Of a stretch of DNA of 64,000 nucleotides, positions 11,586-22,897 are shown piece by piece. The DNA comes from Protopterus annectens (Eukaryota; Chordata; Ceratodontiformes; Protopteridae): NCBI RefSeq assembly GCF_019279795.1, contig NC_056747.1:1004850432-1004914431 (forward strand). The letters are read 5' to 3'. A model generated the notes under the pieces. It searched no databases. It saw only the letters and a program-made list of their open reading frames with translations, and had not been told where the DNA came from. Every line of letters begins with the position of its first letter. Within the stretch, counting starts at the first letter, position 1. The position numbers were made by a program, and so were the translations under genes.

Positions 11586-11882
11586 TCCCTGTTTAAAATC
11601 CGTGTTTGCGCGGCTTTGCGTGATTGTGTGCATAGCGCAGCGCCGGTTAAACAAGGTTAAACTTCTTCTGGCTCCGCCAAGTCTGCTCTTCAAATTTTCC
11701 CTTAAGGAAGCTCTACTCTTAGTATAATCAGACTACTCACTATATTATAAGCCTAGCACTTGTTCTCAGAACTTCTCTAAATAGTAAGCACTCTCGTACT
11801 AAGTAAAGCACTACATCCACCTACCACCCCTGTGAATATCCACTTCCCTTAAAGGCACAGCACTCCCTTATACTGTTCTAGC

Positions 11883-12881
11883 ATGTCGAGTGGTAGATTA
11901 CTGGCGTCCTCTCCAGTTCAGTTGGTTAATCTGGGTATCTTGAGACAATGCTACAATTGTCTCATGTACACAGACAACCCTCTCCTCCTCCCAACAAACA
12001 CAAATACATGTGAGAGATGCAACTATATAGCCAAACTGGAGGCTGAACTCTCTCAACTCAGGGCTGGCATGACCAGACAGGAGGAGATGGTAACCACACA
12101 CACAACAAACCCAGTCCCACATAGACCTACCACAACTGCAAACCAAACACATAAAAACACAAATACATACTCGGAGGCTCTAATAAAAAATTTACCAAAA
12201 CAACAGAGGCTCCCAAAGCAGACATCCAAAAATCCACCACCTCAAAACAAAACACATGCAACACATACTTCAATAAATCAGTGTGTCAACCAATCACAGC
12301 CCTTAAGGCCAAACACCATGCCTGATACACTAGTAATAGGTGACTCTATAGTCAGACACACTGATGTCCCGCTGACCAGGCTGAACAAGGAGAGAGTGAC
12401 TGTGAGCTTCCTATCGGGAGCTAGGATCCGCCACATAACACACGTACTCAGGTCACTCCAAAACAAGTACAAATATGACTCAGTCATTGTCCATGCTGGC
12501 GTGAATGACCTGAGACGTACCTCCCTGGACTACATGAAAAGAGACATAGAGGAGCTCTCCGATTATGTAGCCCAGGCTGGTATGACCCTGACCCTGAGCA
12601 GCATCTTGCCCTCACCAAGAATGATGCCACAATACAAAGACAAGATGATCAACTTTAATAATTGGCTCAAGTACTGGTGTCATTCTAAGGGGATCCAATG
12701 TCTGTCTGCCTGGGATGACATGTTGGACAAGCCATGCTGCTTCACAAGGGATGGCTTACACCTGTCACCACTGGGCTTCCGGATATTGGCTAAGGCTCTT
12801 GCCACCCCCATAGTGCCTTTTTTAGGCAAGGCTCAAAAGACAAACCCACCTCCTTACAAAACAAAAATGGAAAAAAACTAA
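11883..12881 (+). CDS. CR1 ORF1 protein: Cys motif, coiled coil, SGNH esterase
   Basis: This 332-residue frame is intact. The N-terminus has two CXXC pairs (C23/C26 and C43/C46) that could bind zinc, immediately followed by a short coiled-coil-like helix (KLEAELSQLR). A low-complexity T/N/Q/P-rich linker runs to about residue 145. The C-terminal half is an SGNH/GDSL hydrolase domain: VIGDS at 151-155 with nucleophile Ser155, GVND at 206-209, and DGLH with Asp290 and His293. CR1 ORF1 proteins of vertebrates carry such esterase domains; the role is thought to be RNP assembly or lipid/membrane association. The stop is 5 bp before the ORF2 start, suggesting reinitiation-coupled translation. A decayed relative is at 62,180-63,025. 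Confidence 0.9.
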   Translation: MSSGRLLASSPVQLVNLGILRQCYNCLMYTDNPLLLPTNTNTCERCNYIAKLEAELSQLRAGMTRQEEMVTTHTTNPVPHRPTTTANQTHKNTNTYSEALIKNLPKQQRLPKQTSKNPPPQNKTHATHTSINQCVNQSQPLRPNTMPDTLVIGDSIVRHTDVPLTRLNKERVTVSFLSGARIRHITHVLRSLQNKYKYDSVIVHAGVNDLRRTSLDYMKRDIEELSDYVAQAGMTLTLSSILPSPRMMPQYKDKMINFNNWLKYWCHSKGIQCLSAWDDMLDKPCCFTRDGLHLSPLGFRILAKALATPIVPFLGKAQKTNPPPYKTKMEKN

Positions 12882-12886
12882 GGGTA

Positions 12887-15762
12887 ATGCTGCTCAAAGC
12901 CAGAAGTCTAAATCTCAAGATGCAGGCACTCGATGCACTCCTCAGCATGGAGAACATCGACATCTGTGCAGTAACTGAAACCTGGTTCAAGGCTCCTGAG
13001 AGCACACCAGTGCTACCAGGCTATACCTCATACCAAAACCCGGGCCGAACCACAAAGGGAGGGGGAGTGTCCATATTCATCAAGGACACCCACACCTCCA
13101 GGTTAGTAGCAACACATGAAGCATCAGAGACCATGCAGGTGCAACTAACCATAGGCAAAACAGCTATACAACTGGTAGCATGTTACAGACCACCCTCCCA
13201 ATCTCAGGAACCCCACTCAGCCTTCCTGAAGACATTGGAGGATATGAATGTATCACAAAATACCATCATACTGGGAGACTTCAGCTACCCAAACATAGAT
13301 TGTGTACATTATTCTAGCCCTAACACCCTAGCCCAAAGGTTCCTGGAATTCATAAATTCAAATGCACTGGAACAACTAGTCACCTCTCCCACTAGGGTAG
13401 ATAATATACTAGACCTGATCATCACAAACATGGGGACAAAATGCTCCACACTGGAGGTATACCCCTCACTAGTGAGATCTGACCACAAACTAATCACCCT
13501 GGATATACATATCCCACCTCCACCCCCAGCACAAAAGACCACAGTGAAAAACTTCTCAAAAGCAGACTTCACTCTTCTTAAGACTGAGATGGTATCCTTT
13601 AAGCCCACTGGGCCAGTGGATACCACATCCCACAATGCCGAATCCTTCACAAATGCTTTCTATGGACATCTCCAAGAATGCATGGATCATGCAATCCCAA
13701 ATAAATCCAAGTCCCTCTCCACCAAAGGCAAGCGTCCTGTCTGGTGGACCTCAGCCATTAACAAATTGTATAACAAAAGAAGGAAGCTACTGCACGTCAG
13801 AGCAAAATCCCATAAAGGGAAGACATCTCTGATCAACGTTAGCAGAAAACTATGTTCTCTCATAAAAACATCCAAGGCCAACTTTGAGAGAAAAATTGCT
13901 AAGGACACTAAAGATAACCACAAAGCCTTCTTCAGCTATGTTAGAAACCTGGGCGGAAACCCTCAGATATGCTCAGAGTTAGTTCACAACAACAAAAAAT
14001 ACACTGAACCCACAGATATTGCCAACATTCTGGCTGACAGGTTCAGTGCAAATTTCTCCCCTCCCTCACCCCCAAAAGAAGAAATACTTATCCCAGCTGA
14101 ATGTAATCTCCCTGTCATCTCAGATGTCCAAGTGAGAACCGCCCTCAACAAAGCTAAAAACACAGCATCAATGGGACCTGACAGTATCCTGGGTTGCGTG
14201 CTATGTGAACTCCAAGAGGAGCTAAACCCACACATAAAAATGCTATTTAACTTTAGCCTTACTACAGGATATGTACCTGAACACTGGCATACAGCAACAG
14301 TGGTCCCACTCCACAAAGGGGGTACCTCTACAGACCCTGGGAACTACCGCCCCATAAGCTTAACCAGCCTGGTCTGCAAAGCTATGGAAAGAATCATTAT
14401 GGAACTCATAAACAGAGACATAGGGGACCTACAGACACTTGACCCCACCCAGTTCGGCTTTGTAAAGGGCAGATCCTGCCGTTTGAACCTGGTTGACTTT
14501 TTCGAAACAGTCACTAGAGCCATTGATGAAGGCAAAGCAGTCCATACAGCCTACCTGGACTTGGCTAAGGCATTCGACACAATACCTCACTCAGGCATCA
14601 TAGATAAGCTCAACAGCTTAAACGTAAACCCTTATGTCACTAGATGGGTTGCAAACTGGCTAAAGGACAGAACCCATAAAGTTAAAATCGCTGGAGCAAT
14701 GTCAGACTCAAAGCCAGTCACAAGTGGTGTCCCACAGGGATCTGTCCTGGGACCCCTCTTGTTCGGCATTTATTTCTCAGATGTTAAAGCAAAGATGGGA
14801 GGGTTGTGGCTGACAAAGTTCGCAGATGACTGCAAACTAGACGCCATAGTCGATACACCAGCGGACACATACATCCTACAAAAAGGCCTCACAGAAACAG
14901 ACAACTGGTGCCGGAGTCACGGCCTTAAACTAAATGCCAAAAAATGTATAGTCCTCCCCTTTGGGAAAAACAAAGTACCCACAAATTATCACATAGACAG
15001 CAACCCACTGAGTACAGAAAAAGTAATCAGAGACCTAGGGACCCAAGTCGACAGAGACCTCTCATTTGACACCCACGTTGCCAAAGTGGTTAGAAAAACA
15101 TTCTACCTTGCACACCTCATCATGAAGGGATTCACATCCAGATCCAAGGATGTCATTGTACCCCTATACTCCTCCCTCATCAGACCAATGATTGAGTACA
15201 AGGCCCCATTTGGTATGTACCTCACCCGGCATTTGCAACAGCTGGAGAGACCACAAAAGTACCTCACCAAGAGGATCAAGGGTCTCCTGAGTCTCACAAG
15301 GGATAATTGGCTAAGCTTAAAATGGCTCGCAAGGGCAGTTAGCTTAGTACTAATCTATGAACCTATGAACCTATGAACCAACATATGTCTTATTCTGCCA
15401 GACTAAAGAAACTTCAGCTCTATTCAGTAGCAAACCGCCTGCTCAGAGGTGATCTCTGCCTGATGTACAAGGCCATGTCCAATCAGGATCTGATGGACAT
15501 GCTCCACCTCAAAAAATCCAAATCCATCAGGACCACAAGAGCTAAAGACTTAAACCTCGGCACAAGTATGAATAGGACATGCTGGAGGGATAGATTCATA
15601 ACCCAGAGGCTTCCCATGCTTTGGAACAAGATCCCAGTTCATATTAGGCAGAGCCCCTCACTGACTCTCTTCAAGAGAAATCTTGATGAGTGGATGGGAG
15701 ATCGTAAGTTTACCCCAGGGGTCACATCTGTGTCACTACTAGACAGGGGCTCAGTAAACTAA
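12887..15762 (+). pseudogene. CR1 ORF2: endonuclease and reverse transcriptase, interrupted
   Basis: The protein nicks target DNA and primes reverse transcription of the CR1 RNA. The N-terminal AP-like endonuclease shows ETW at 31-33, YRPP at 100-103, GDF at 130-132 and SDH at 198-200. The RT follows, with YRPISL, QFGFVKGRSC, YLDLAKAFDTI, GVPQGSVLGPLLF and FADDC (catalytic Asp pair at 647-648). The frame is open for 829 codons until a 93-bp insertion (15,286-15,378) introduces a stop. The C-terminal continuation (15,379-15,762) is in another frame and has the usual CR1 tail (LLRGDLCLMYK, FKRNLDEWMGD). Without the insertion little else appears wrong. A 60-bp imperfect tandem duplication spans the stop region. 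Confidence 0.88.
15286..15378 (+). mobile_element. CR1 3'-end micro-insertion inside CR1 ORF2
   Basis: Compared with the uninterrupted homologous site at about 20,900 (minus strand), this CR1 has 93 extra bases. They end in TAGTACTAATCTATGAACCTATGAAC, the typical 3' tail of this CR1 family (compare 15,911-15,935 and the reverse strand at 20,407). The insertion is therefore the extreme 3' end of another CR1, severely 5'-truncated, and it breaks the host ORF2. No clear target duplication was found. Confidence 0.8.
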
Positions 15763-15935
15763 TTCTGTTATATAAGGGGACCTTCATTGTGTCACTACTA
15801 GACAGAGGCACAGTATTCTAAATTTATTCTGTACATTTTTGTACCATTTCATGGGGTGGCAAAAGCCACATCACTATGGCTAGGCTTACAAATGCCCCAG
15901 GGCAGATTGCCTAGTACTAAAACTATGAAACTATG

Positions 15936-16113
15936 TTGGTACACCCTTTCTTTTACCCTTCTAATGGTTTTGCCAATCTAAATATGAAAATGCTAAGCTC
16001 TTTTCAGTGTGTTGTTTTACAGTGTAGCTACTGTTTGTGGTTATTAAAGCTTTTTTTACTGGCTTTCAACTCTGTTTCCTGGTTATTAGTTTGGATTGGA
16101 GAAGAATTGTTCA
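15936..16113 (+). mobile_element. PLE A right arm (plus orientation)
   Basis: The segment contains GTGTTGTTTTACAGTGTAGC and TTATTAAAGC...ACTGGCTTTCAACTCTGT, matching the reverse complement of about 11,034-11,110. It then continues with about 30 bases, including TTTGGATTGG, that the left arm lacks, up to the target duplication at 16,114. Confidence 0.7.
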
Positions 16114-16300
16114 TGGTTTTGACAGAAAAACAACTTCAGGATCTGCTCATGGGTTTCTAAAAATAAATTTGTGTTTTTGTAGAACTTTATAAATAAGATT
16201 TCCTTGGGACTACTGTCTGCATTGAATGTGTCCTTTAAGGCTGCTAAGACAGGGGGAATGACCACTAAATGAGGACAATCCACTTGAAACCATTCACAAT

Positions 16301-16554
16301 ATCTTTGCGCAGATGAGCGGGCTGTGAACCAGGAAGCCCATGCCTGTAGATTGCAGAGGTTGTATCGTGAGGCAGGTTAGTAATAATCTTGCACGTACTG
16401 TCATAACAAATAAATCTAAAAGTAGTAGAAAGTTAATTGCCAGTATAAAACCTGTATTGTGCATGGCATATACTGAATAAACCAGACAATATGGCAGGAA
16501 GAGTCTCCTATAGGTTGTATGTAAATAAAAGGTTAACAGCCTGACAATAAAGAT
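16301..16554. other. Unclassified sequence right of DIRS 1
   Basis: No gene recognised. The right limit of DIRS 1 could not be placed; 16,127-16,290 still carries an open minus-strand frame joined to gag. Confidence 0.4.
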
Positions 16555-17955
16555 CTAACTACTGGACTGCTTGTGTTTACTCTGGTATCATATGGTAATG
16601 TAGTATTGCAATCTCTTAATAGTACTGTTGTATTAAGCACTGTTACCCACACTGTACTATATAAATAAAATGTGTAGGAATGTCTTTATATGACTGGTGT
16701 AATCACAAGAGGTCATATTGTACAACTGAGAGAGACTTAGACAGAAAACAATGAAAAGATAAACAACATAATCCAAATGGTGCACTCAACTGAGATGTGA
16801 AGTGTTGTATTTTTAGCGCACACACCCATGGTTCGAATCCTGGGAGTGGTAGTAAGTTGTATGCAGAATCATACCCCAAAACTGTACAGATATTGTCAGA
16901 AAGTCCAGATAATTGGTGTAAGTCCCCTGCCTGTCACCCTGTCCCCCAGGCAAATCAGTGGGATGATCCCAGAAATGTAGTCAGCAAATAATGACATACA
17001 ACTGATTGTCAGACATCATAACTGTCAGAAATATATCCATAAGAACAAACATGTCACTCTAGCAACTCACCAAAGTGTTATGAGAGTAATAAGCATAGTA
17101 TGCCCCAACTCCACCCCCATGTTGTGAAGCTATGTGCAGTAACAGAGTGAGACGTATGTGCATAATAATAATGTGGAATCTGGTAATATGTGTGACAACA
17201 TTCAGGTAGTGTTAACATTCTCCCCACAGGTCTGTCAGATACAAAAACTGTGCCTAGAAATAAAAAATTGAAATCTTGGACTGGTACTGTTTAGTCTGGT
17301 ATTGTATGGCAGTGTTAGTATTGCAGTATCTCTGACTAATAGGGTATAACTCATCACTGTCATCCACACAGTGCTACATAATAAAATTTTCTAGGAAACC
17401 CTGTATAAGAGTGTTGTAATTACAAGGTCAGATTGTAAAACCATGGGAGACTTATAGAAAGAATTCAGAGAAAAGATACACAGCAAATATTTATATAGCA
17501 CACCCAAGTGTGATGTACACTGTTTTACTTTAGCACACACAGCCATGGTTCGAATCCTGGGAGTGGTAGTGAGCTGTATGCAGAATCATACCCCTCAACT
17601 GTACAGAACTGTCTGGAATGTCCAGAACATTGGCCCATATCTGCTGGCTATTACCCTGTCCCTCTGGCATATCAGCGTGCTAATCTCTGACATGTAGGCA
17701 GCATTTAATGTCATATTACTGACTATCAGACCTGTAAATATTTGGAAAATGTCTATGAAAACAAACCTGTCATTGTACAACTCACCAAAGGTTTATGAGG
17801 GCAATAGTCAAAATATGTTCTGGTTTCACCTGCATGTTGTCAAGACATACCCAGAGTGTGTGCAATAAGAGATGGAGAGGTATGTGCATAACATCAACCT
17901 GGAATCTGGGAATATGTGTAGAAACAGTTAGGTAATGCTAACAAACAATACTTCC
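16555..17955 (+). repeat. Two tandem copies of a ~717-bp unit with B-box-like core
   Basis: Unit 1 (about 16,555-17,230) and unit 2 (about 17,275-17,955) align throughout. The identical core CATGGTTCGAATCCTGGGAG is at 16,828 and 17,545, 717 bp apart. GGTTCGAATCC is a perfect tRNA B box. An A-box-like TAGCACACCCAAGTG lies about 60 bp upstream in unit 2, at tRNA-like spacing. The units may carry an embedded tRNA-derived SINE that was duplicated together with its flanks. No coding potential. Confidence 0.65.
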
Positions 17956-18109
17956 ACAAGTATACCAGGTAAGAGGTGTATACTGCAGGTAAAACACAGT
18001 TCATGTATATAGTTGTCTACATCCATACCACTGTCCAAACTAAGGTCACAGGGTAGTGTAATAATACCTGTAAGTTACAGATCACACCACTGACTAGGAA
18101 AGTAATGAG

Positions 18110-19090
18110 AACTACAGGGATATACAAGTTGTTAATTGATATCTTTCTCTCCCCCCGCACCATATCTGCAACAATAAACTAAATACACAACTCGATCAGT
18201 ATGTGCACTATTAAATCTACTGCTGGGACATATGTCCTGTTGTTTGATAAATATTGAAATTTGTTCTATGCATGTGCCATACTGAAATACTCACACATTG
18301 GTGGCATACTGCCATCAATGTATCTGCATGCTGTTGTAATAGCCATTGTGGTTCCATATATGCATGTGTTCTGTTTGCTATGCAACTGTTCCATATCTGG
18401 TGTTTCAGGTTAATGGGAATATCTATGCATTCTGTTATACCTAATCCTGTAATGTGTTGAGTATAACTAACCCACATATGTTTTACAATTAAAACACCAT
18501 AGTACGTTTGGAAAGGCCGGTCCCAGCAGACCCACCTCTCCCACCTCATCTGGCCATGGCACCAGGCACCAGCATGTCTGGGCCCACCCCAGGACCTCCT
18601 CGTCTGCTAGTCCTGCACCACCTTTGGGTGGAACAGCCTCAGGGGATGGGGATCACCCCCCTGGGACCGGGCGCGGACAGGATACTGTCATCCATCATCA
18701 GATCCAGGGTCAGGTGCATAGCGAGCTCTGCAGGGAGTTTGGAGATCTTCTACACCAGCTTGAGGGCCACGTGGCACAACTAGAGGGTCAGCCTGCCACG
18801 CCTACTCAGCCCCCAGCATAGCCACCTTCGGGGCCATGAAGGTGCAGTGCTGACTGCCCATGGGTGGGGACCTCAGTCCCACTTTTTCCACTAGGGGGAT
18901 CATGGGCTTCCGACTTCCAAACACCCCTCCCCATCCAAGATGTTTACTCCCCACATCTGTCATATACCACCCCTGTATGCTGTCTTGTCTGTCTTGTCTG
19001 TTATCCTACCAAACCTATCTCCCTAAATATACCTACTATCCCTCCCCAACATCCCACTCTCACCTTAAAAAAAGGGCAATCTGTTCCCCA
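18110..19090 (+). repeat. Large inverted duplication, arm 1, with a gene-like 3' end
   Basis: The sequence aligns with the reverse complement of 25,345-26,620, apart from a MITE in that arm. Inside it is a frame ending at a stop at 18,819-18,821 whose last part (HHQIQGQVHSELCREF, LLHQLEGHVAQLEG, then a T/P-rich tail) looks like a short coiled coil. The inverted arm encodes a clearly related stretch (VHRELHRDLGDVLQHLEAL). Two independently mutated copies keeping this pattern suggest a former coding exon, possibly of a transposon accessory gene. The product is not recognised. Confidence 0.55.
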
Positions 19091-19390
19091 AAGAAAATCT
19101 TGCCCCATACATAGCCATCCATTTCGCACACATGTCCACTGGACACATGTAATCTGGTCTAACTGGCTTCACAACATATTACTGTTGTCCTCACCCCTGT
19201 CTCAGGAGTATGAATGTCCAAATCTACCTCCAAATCAGTGTATATGCACAGATGTTGCTGTATAAGTAATGGGCAGCTATGGACCTTCCCTACACCCATC
19301 CTGCACATCCCTAGCTAGTTTCCCTACTGTCTTTCCCTCTTTGCTCCTTTTTCAGCACTTTCCTATCAACCCTTTTTCATTTCTTTTAAA

Positions 19391-19720
19391 GAAATTAGCA
19401 TAGGGTAAGCGGGAGTAAGCACTTTTAGGCAGCAGTAAGCAGGTTTAAGCTTGTTTGCATGGGGGTAAGCAATCCCTACACTGGTTAAGCAATTTAGAAG
19501 CTAACTGAGTATAAGAAACTATAACCAGAAGTTAGCAGTGCTTACCTTCGCACAAACCCACGCAAACCCACTTACAACTGCTTAAAAGTGCCTTAATCAC
19601 TCTGTATCCAATGGCTCTTGTTCTGCCCAGCAACAAAACAAACAGCCTTTGCAAGGCTCGAACCCAGGACCCTGCACACCATAGCCAAAGTGATTTACCC
19701 CTAAGCCATACAGAAACCTG
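19391..19720 (-). repeat. tRNA-like (SINE-head) module 1 and TAAGC-rich flank
   Basis: On the minus strand, an A box TGGCTTAGGGGT (19,708-19,697) and a B box GGGTTCGAGCC (19,665-19,655) stand 31 bases apart, which is normal tRNA spacing. The 100 bp left of it (CCCAGCAACAAAACAAACAG, CTTAATCACTCTGTAT) is shared with 33,186-33,300. The plus-strand region 19,400-19,490 repeats TAAGC several times, as does 33,120-33,180. It is read here as a tRNA-derived repeat, not a functional tRNA. Confidence 0.6.
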
Positions 19721-19799
19721 ATGTTTTCACAAACATATCATCCAGCACAGTCATTCAACAGTACAGAAAATGTATTTATACATGTAGATGTATGTGTCT

Positions 19800-20165
<366 letters not shown>

Positions 20166-20214
20166 AAAAGAGAACATAACAAATACATATATGACAAAAG
20201 GCACCGTTAATGGG

Positions 20215-20365
20215 GGTGTGGGGACCCAAGCTAAATACCTCTTGTAAGTATTGATATCACCTCCTCCCCCACAGCCAAACAGATCTGCCCTGCAACACAA
20301 TACCAACTGCTGCAAGTCCCATACCGAGGACCCTACACAACATGGCCACAAGACTTTAACAGTAA
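20215..20365 (-). repeat. Degenerate tRNA-like module
   Basis: The plus-strand text ACTGCTGCAAGTCCCATACCG followed by AGGACCCTACACAACATGGCC resembles modules 1 and 2 (GCAAG-CTCGAACCCAGGACCCTGCACACCATAGCC). This gives a weak minus-strand B box and A box. Probably a third decayed copy. Confidence 0.4.
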
Positions 20366-20406
20366 TCCATCCCACCTGTATGATGTCAGGATGGTATCAA
20401 TAACAT

Positions 20407-22720
20407 ATAGGTTCATAGGTTCATACTAGGCTATCTGCCTAAGCCTAGCCAGAGTGTGTTTGGCTTTCGCCACCCATTTTAAATTAATTTTGCTATGCCC
20501 TTTTTCAAGGTTAGTATACTGTGCCTCTGTCTAACAGTGACACAGAAGTGATACCCGGGGTAAACCTACAATCTCCCATCCACTCATCAAGATTCCTCTT
20601 GAAGAGAGTCAATGAGGGACTCTGCCTAACCTGGATTTGGATTTTATTCCAGAGTGAAGGGAGCCTCTGGGTTATGAATCTGCCCCTCCAGCATGTCCTA
20701 TTTATTTCAGTACTAAGGTTCAAGTCTCTCGAGCGCGTGGCTCGATGGGATTTGGATTTTCTGAGGTGCAGCATGTCCATTAATTCCGGGTTGGACATGA
20801 CTTTATACATCAGGCACAGATCACCTCTGAGCAGGCGGTATGCCACTGAGTAGAGCTGGAGTTTCTTTAACCGGGCAGCATATGGCATCTGTTTGAGCCC
20901 TTTGATCCTCTTGGTGAGGTACTTTTGGGGTCTTTCCAGTTGCTGCAGGTGTCTGGTAAGGTACATCCCAAAAGGGGCATTGTACTCAATTATGGGCCTG
21001 ATGAGGGATGAGTAAAGAGTCACGATGACCTCCCTGATCTAGATGTGAATTCCTTCATGATTAGGTGGGCTATATAAAATGTTTTTCTAACCACTTCAGC
21101 CATGTGGTTGTCAAATGAGAGATTGCTATCAACTTGGGTCCCCAGGTCCCTAATTACTTCTTCTGTACTTAATGGATTACCACCTATGTGGTAATTTGTG
21201 GGCACTTTGTTTTTGCCAAACGGGATGACTATACACTTTTTGGTGTTTAGCTTGAGGCTATGGCTCTGGCACCAGTTGTCTGTTTCTATAAGGCCCTTTT
21301 GGAGGATGCTTGTGTCAGCTGGAGAGTTGATTATGGCGCCCAGTTTGCAGTCATCTGCGAACTTGGTCAGCCACAGTCCTTCTGTGTTGGCCTGTACCTC
21401 CGAGAAATATATACTGAACAAGAGAGGTCCCAGGACTGAGCCTTGTGGAACGCCACTTGTAACTGGTTTGGAGTCTGACATGGCTCCAGCAATTCTAGCC
21501 ATGTGGGTTCTGTCCTTGAGCCAGTTTGCAACCCATCTAGTGACATAGGGGTTTATATTTAAGCTGGTGAGCTTATCTATAATGCCCGAGTGGGGTATTG
21601 TATCGAAGGCTTTTGCGAGGTCCAGGTAGGCTGTGTGGACCACCTTCCCCTCGTCAATGGCCTTGGCGACTGTTTCAAAGAAATCAAACAGATTTAAGAG
21701 GCAGGATCTGCCCTTAACAAAGCCGAACTGGGTAGGATCCAGTGTCTGTAGGTCCCCAATATCTTTATTTATGAGGTCCATGATGATCCTTTCCATAGCT
21801 TTGCAGACCAAGCTAGTCAGGCTTATGGGGCGATAGTTTCCAGGATCCGTTGAGGCACCACCTTTGTGGAGAGGGACCACTGTTGCTGTACCCCACTCTT
21901 TGGGTACATATCCTGTAGTAAGGCTGAGACTGAACAGTAGTTTTATGTTTGGATTTAGCTCTTCTTGGAGTTCATGTAGGACACAGTCCGGGACACCGTC
22001 TGGTCCCATTGATGCTGTGTTTTTTGCTTTGTAGAGGACGGCTCTTACCTAAGCATCTGAGATGTCAGGGGGGCAGCACTCTGCTGGGATAGATATTTGC
22101 CCTTTTGGTGGGGAGGGGGGGGGAGAAGTTTGCACAGAACCTGTCAGCTAGCATGTTGGCAATGTCTGTGGGTTTGGTGTATTTTTTGTAATTTTGGACT
22201 AATTCTGAGCATATCTGGGAATTCCCACCCAGGTTACTAACATAACTAAAGAAAGCCTTGTGATTACCTTAGTGTCCTGTGCAATTTTTCTCTTGAAGCT
22301 GGCCTTAGACGATTTTATGAGTGCCTATAGTTTTTTGCTAATACTGATCAGAGATGCCTTCCCTTTTTGGGATTTTGCTCTATCATGTAGTAGCTTCCTC
22401 CTTCTATTGTATAGTTTGTTTATGGTTGGGGTCCACCAGACAGGATGTCTGCCTTTGGAGGATTTGGTCTTGGTTTTATTTGGGATTGCATGATCCATGC
22501 ATTCCTGAAAGTGTTCATAGAATGTGTTTAGAAAGGATTCTATGGTCTGGGCCATATTTTCCACAAGCCCGGGGGCTTTGAAGGATTCCACCTCAGTTTT
22601 GAGGAGTGTGAAATTTGCTTTAGAGAAGTTTTTCACTGTGGTTTTCTGGGCAGGGGGTGGGGTCGGGATGTGAATATCCAGTGAGATTAGTTTATGGTCT
22701 GATCTTACCAGTGAGGGATA
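20407..22720 (-). mobile_element. CR1 LINE 2, 5'-truncated
   Basis: Minus-strand CR1 whose 3' tail (repeated TATGAACC on the minus strand) is at 20,407-20,430. Its 5' end is cut within the endonuclease domain, just before the sequence encoding EVYPSLVRSDHK. It is close in sequence to CR1 1, so a related subfamily. A short unique stretch and a (CA)n/(TA)n tract follow its truncated end. No target duplication recognised. Confidence 0.85.
20511..22718 (-). pseudogene. CR1 2 ORF2 (endonuclease end plus reverse transcriptase)
   Basis: Three minus-strand frames cover one decayed ORF2. Frame 22,718-22,325 begins in the SDH motif of the endonuclease and continues through the inter-domain segment. 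Frame 22,009-21,020 encodes the RT core: YRPISLTSLVCKAMERI, TQFGFVKGRSC, YLDLAKAFDTIPH, GVPQGSVLGPLLF, FADDC. Frame 21,023-20,511 encodes the thumb and tail: IEYNAPFGMYL, LLRGDLCLMYK, FKRNLDEWMGD. Frameshifts near 22,020-22,320 (around a G-rich run) and 21,020-21,050 separate them. It keeps the uninterrupted site corresponding to 15,286 in CR1 1. Not functional. Confidence 0.85.
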
Positions 22721-22820
22721 CACTTCATCATGCTGTGCAGTCTGACTACCATAGGGAATGTACAATGTGGAAGCAATAAACATTCCAAAGATACATATAC
22801 ACACACACATATATGCAGAT

Positions 22821-22897
<77 letters not shown>

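Larger units (their letters stand above)
11591..15935 (+). mobile_element. CR1 LINE 1, nearly full length
   Basis: The 4.35-kb element comprises a 5' UTR with a locally CpG-richer start (11,595-11,680), ORF1 (11,883-12,881), ORF2 (12,887-15,762) and a short 3' UTR. It ends in AACTATGAAACTATG, a CR1-style short-repeat 3' end rather than poly-A. Relative to the other CR1 copies it is little decayed. It lies between the arms of PLE A. A second CR1 3' end is inserted in ORF2 at 15,286-15,378. Confidence 0.9.
11033..16113. mobile_element. Penelope-like element A (inverted arms) carrying a CR1 insertion
   Basis: A perfect 13-bp target duplication, TGGTTTTGACAGA, stands at 11,020-11,032 and 16,114-16,126. 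The left arm (11,033 to about 11,590) is a minus-strand PLE 3' portion with the end of the GIY-YIG protein. The right arm (about 15,936-16,113) is the same PLE 3' end in plus orientation. The stretch around GTTTTACAGTGTAGCT is shared by both arms: plus strand near 16,014, minus strand near 11,080. A CR1 occupies the space between the arms. The right arm runs beyond the left one at its outer end, as in the other two PLEs here. Confidence 0.75.
6240..16300 (-). mobile_element. DIRS retrotransposon 1, decayed and split by nested insertions
   Basis: The minus strand carries, in element order: gag-like sequence (16,290-16,127 continuing at 11,019-10,445), a reverse transcriptase (about 8,000-7,240), RNase H (7,230-6,750), and then a weak match to the start of a tyrosine recombinase near 6,340-6,270 (a W..F..WC pattern followed by QDPF). 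This gag-RT-RH-YR order is that of DIRS1 elements. A composite PLE plus CR1 sits at 11,033-16,113 inside gag with a 13-bp target duplication. Stops and frameshifts are frequent, so the copy is dead. Outer ends and inverted terminal repeats were not found; both limits are approximate. Confidence 0.7.
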
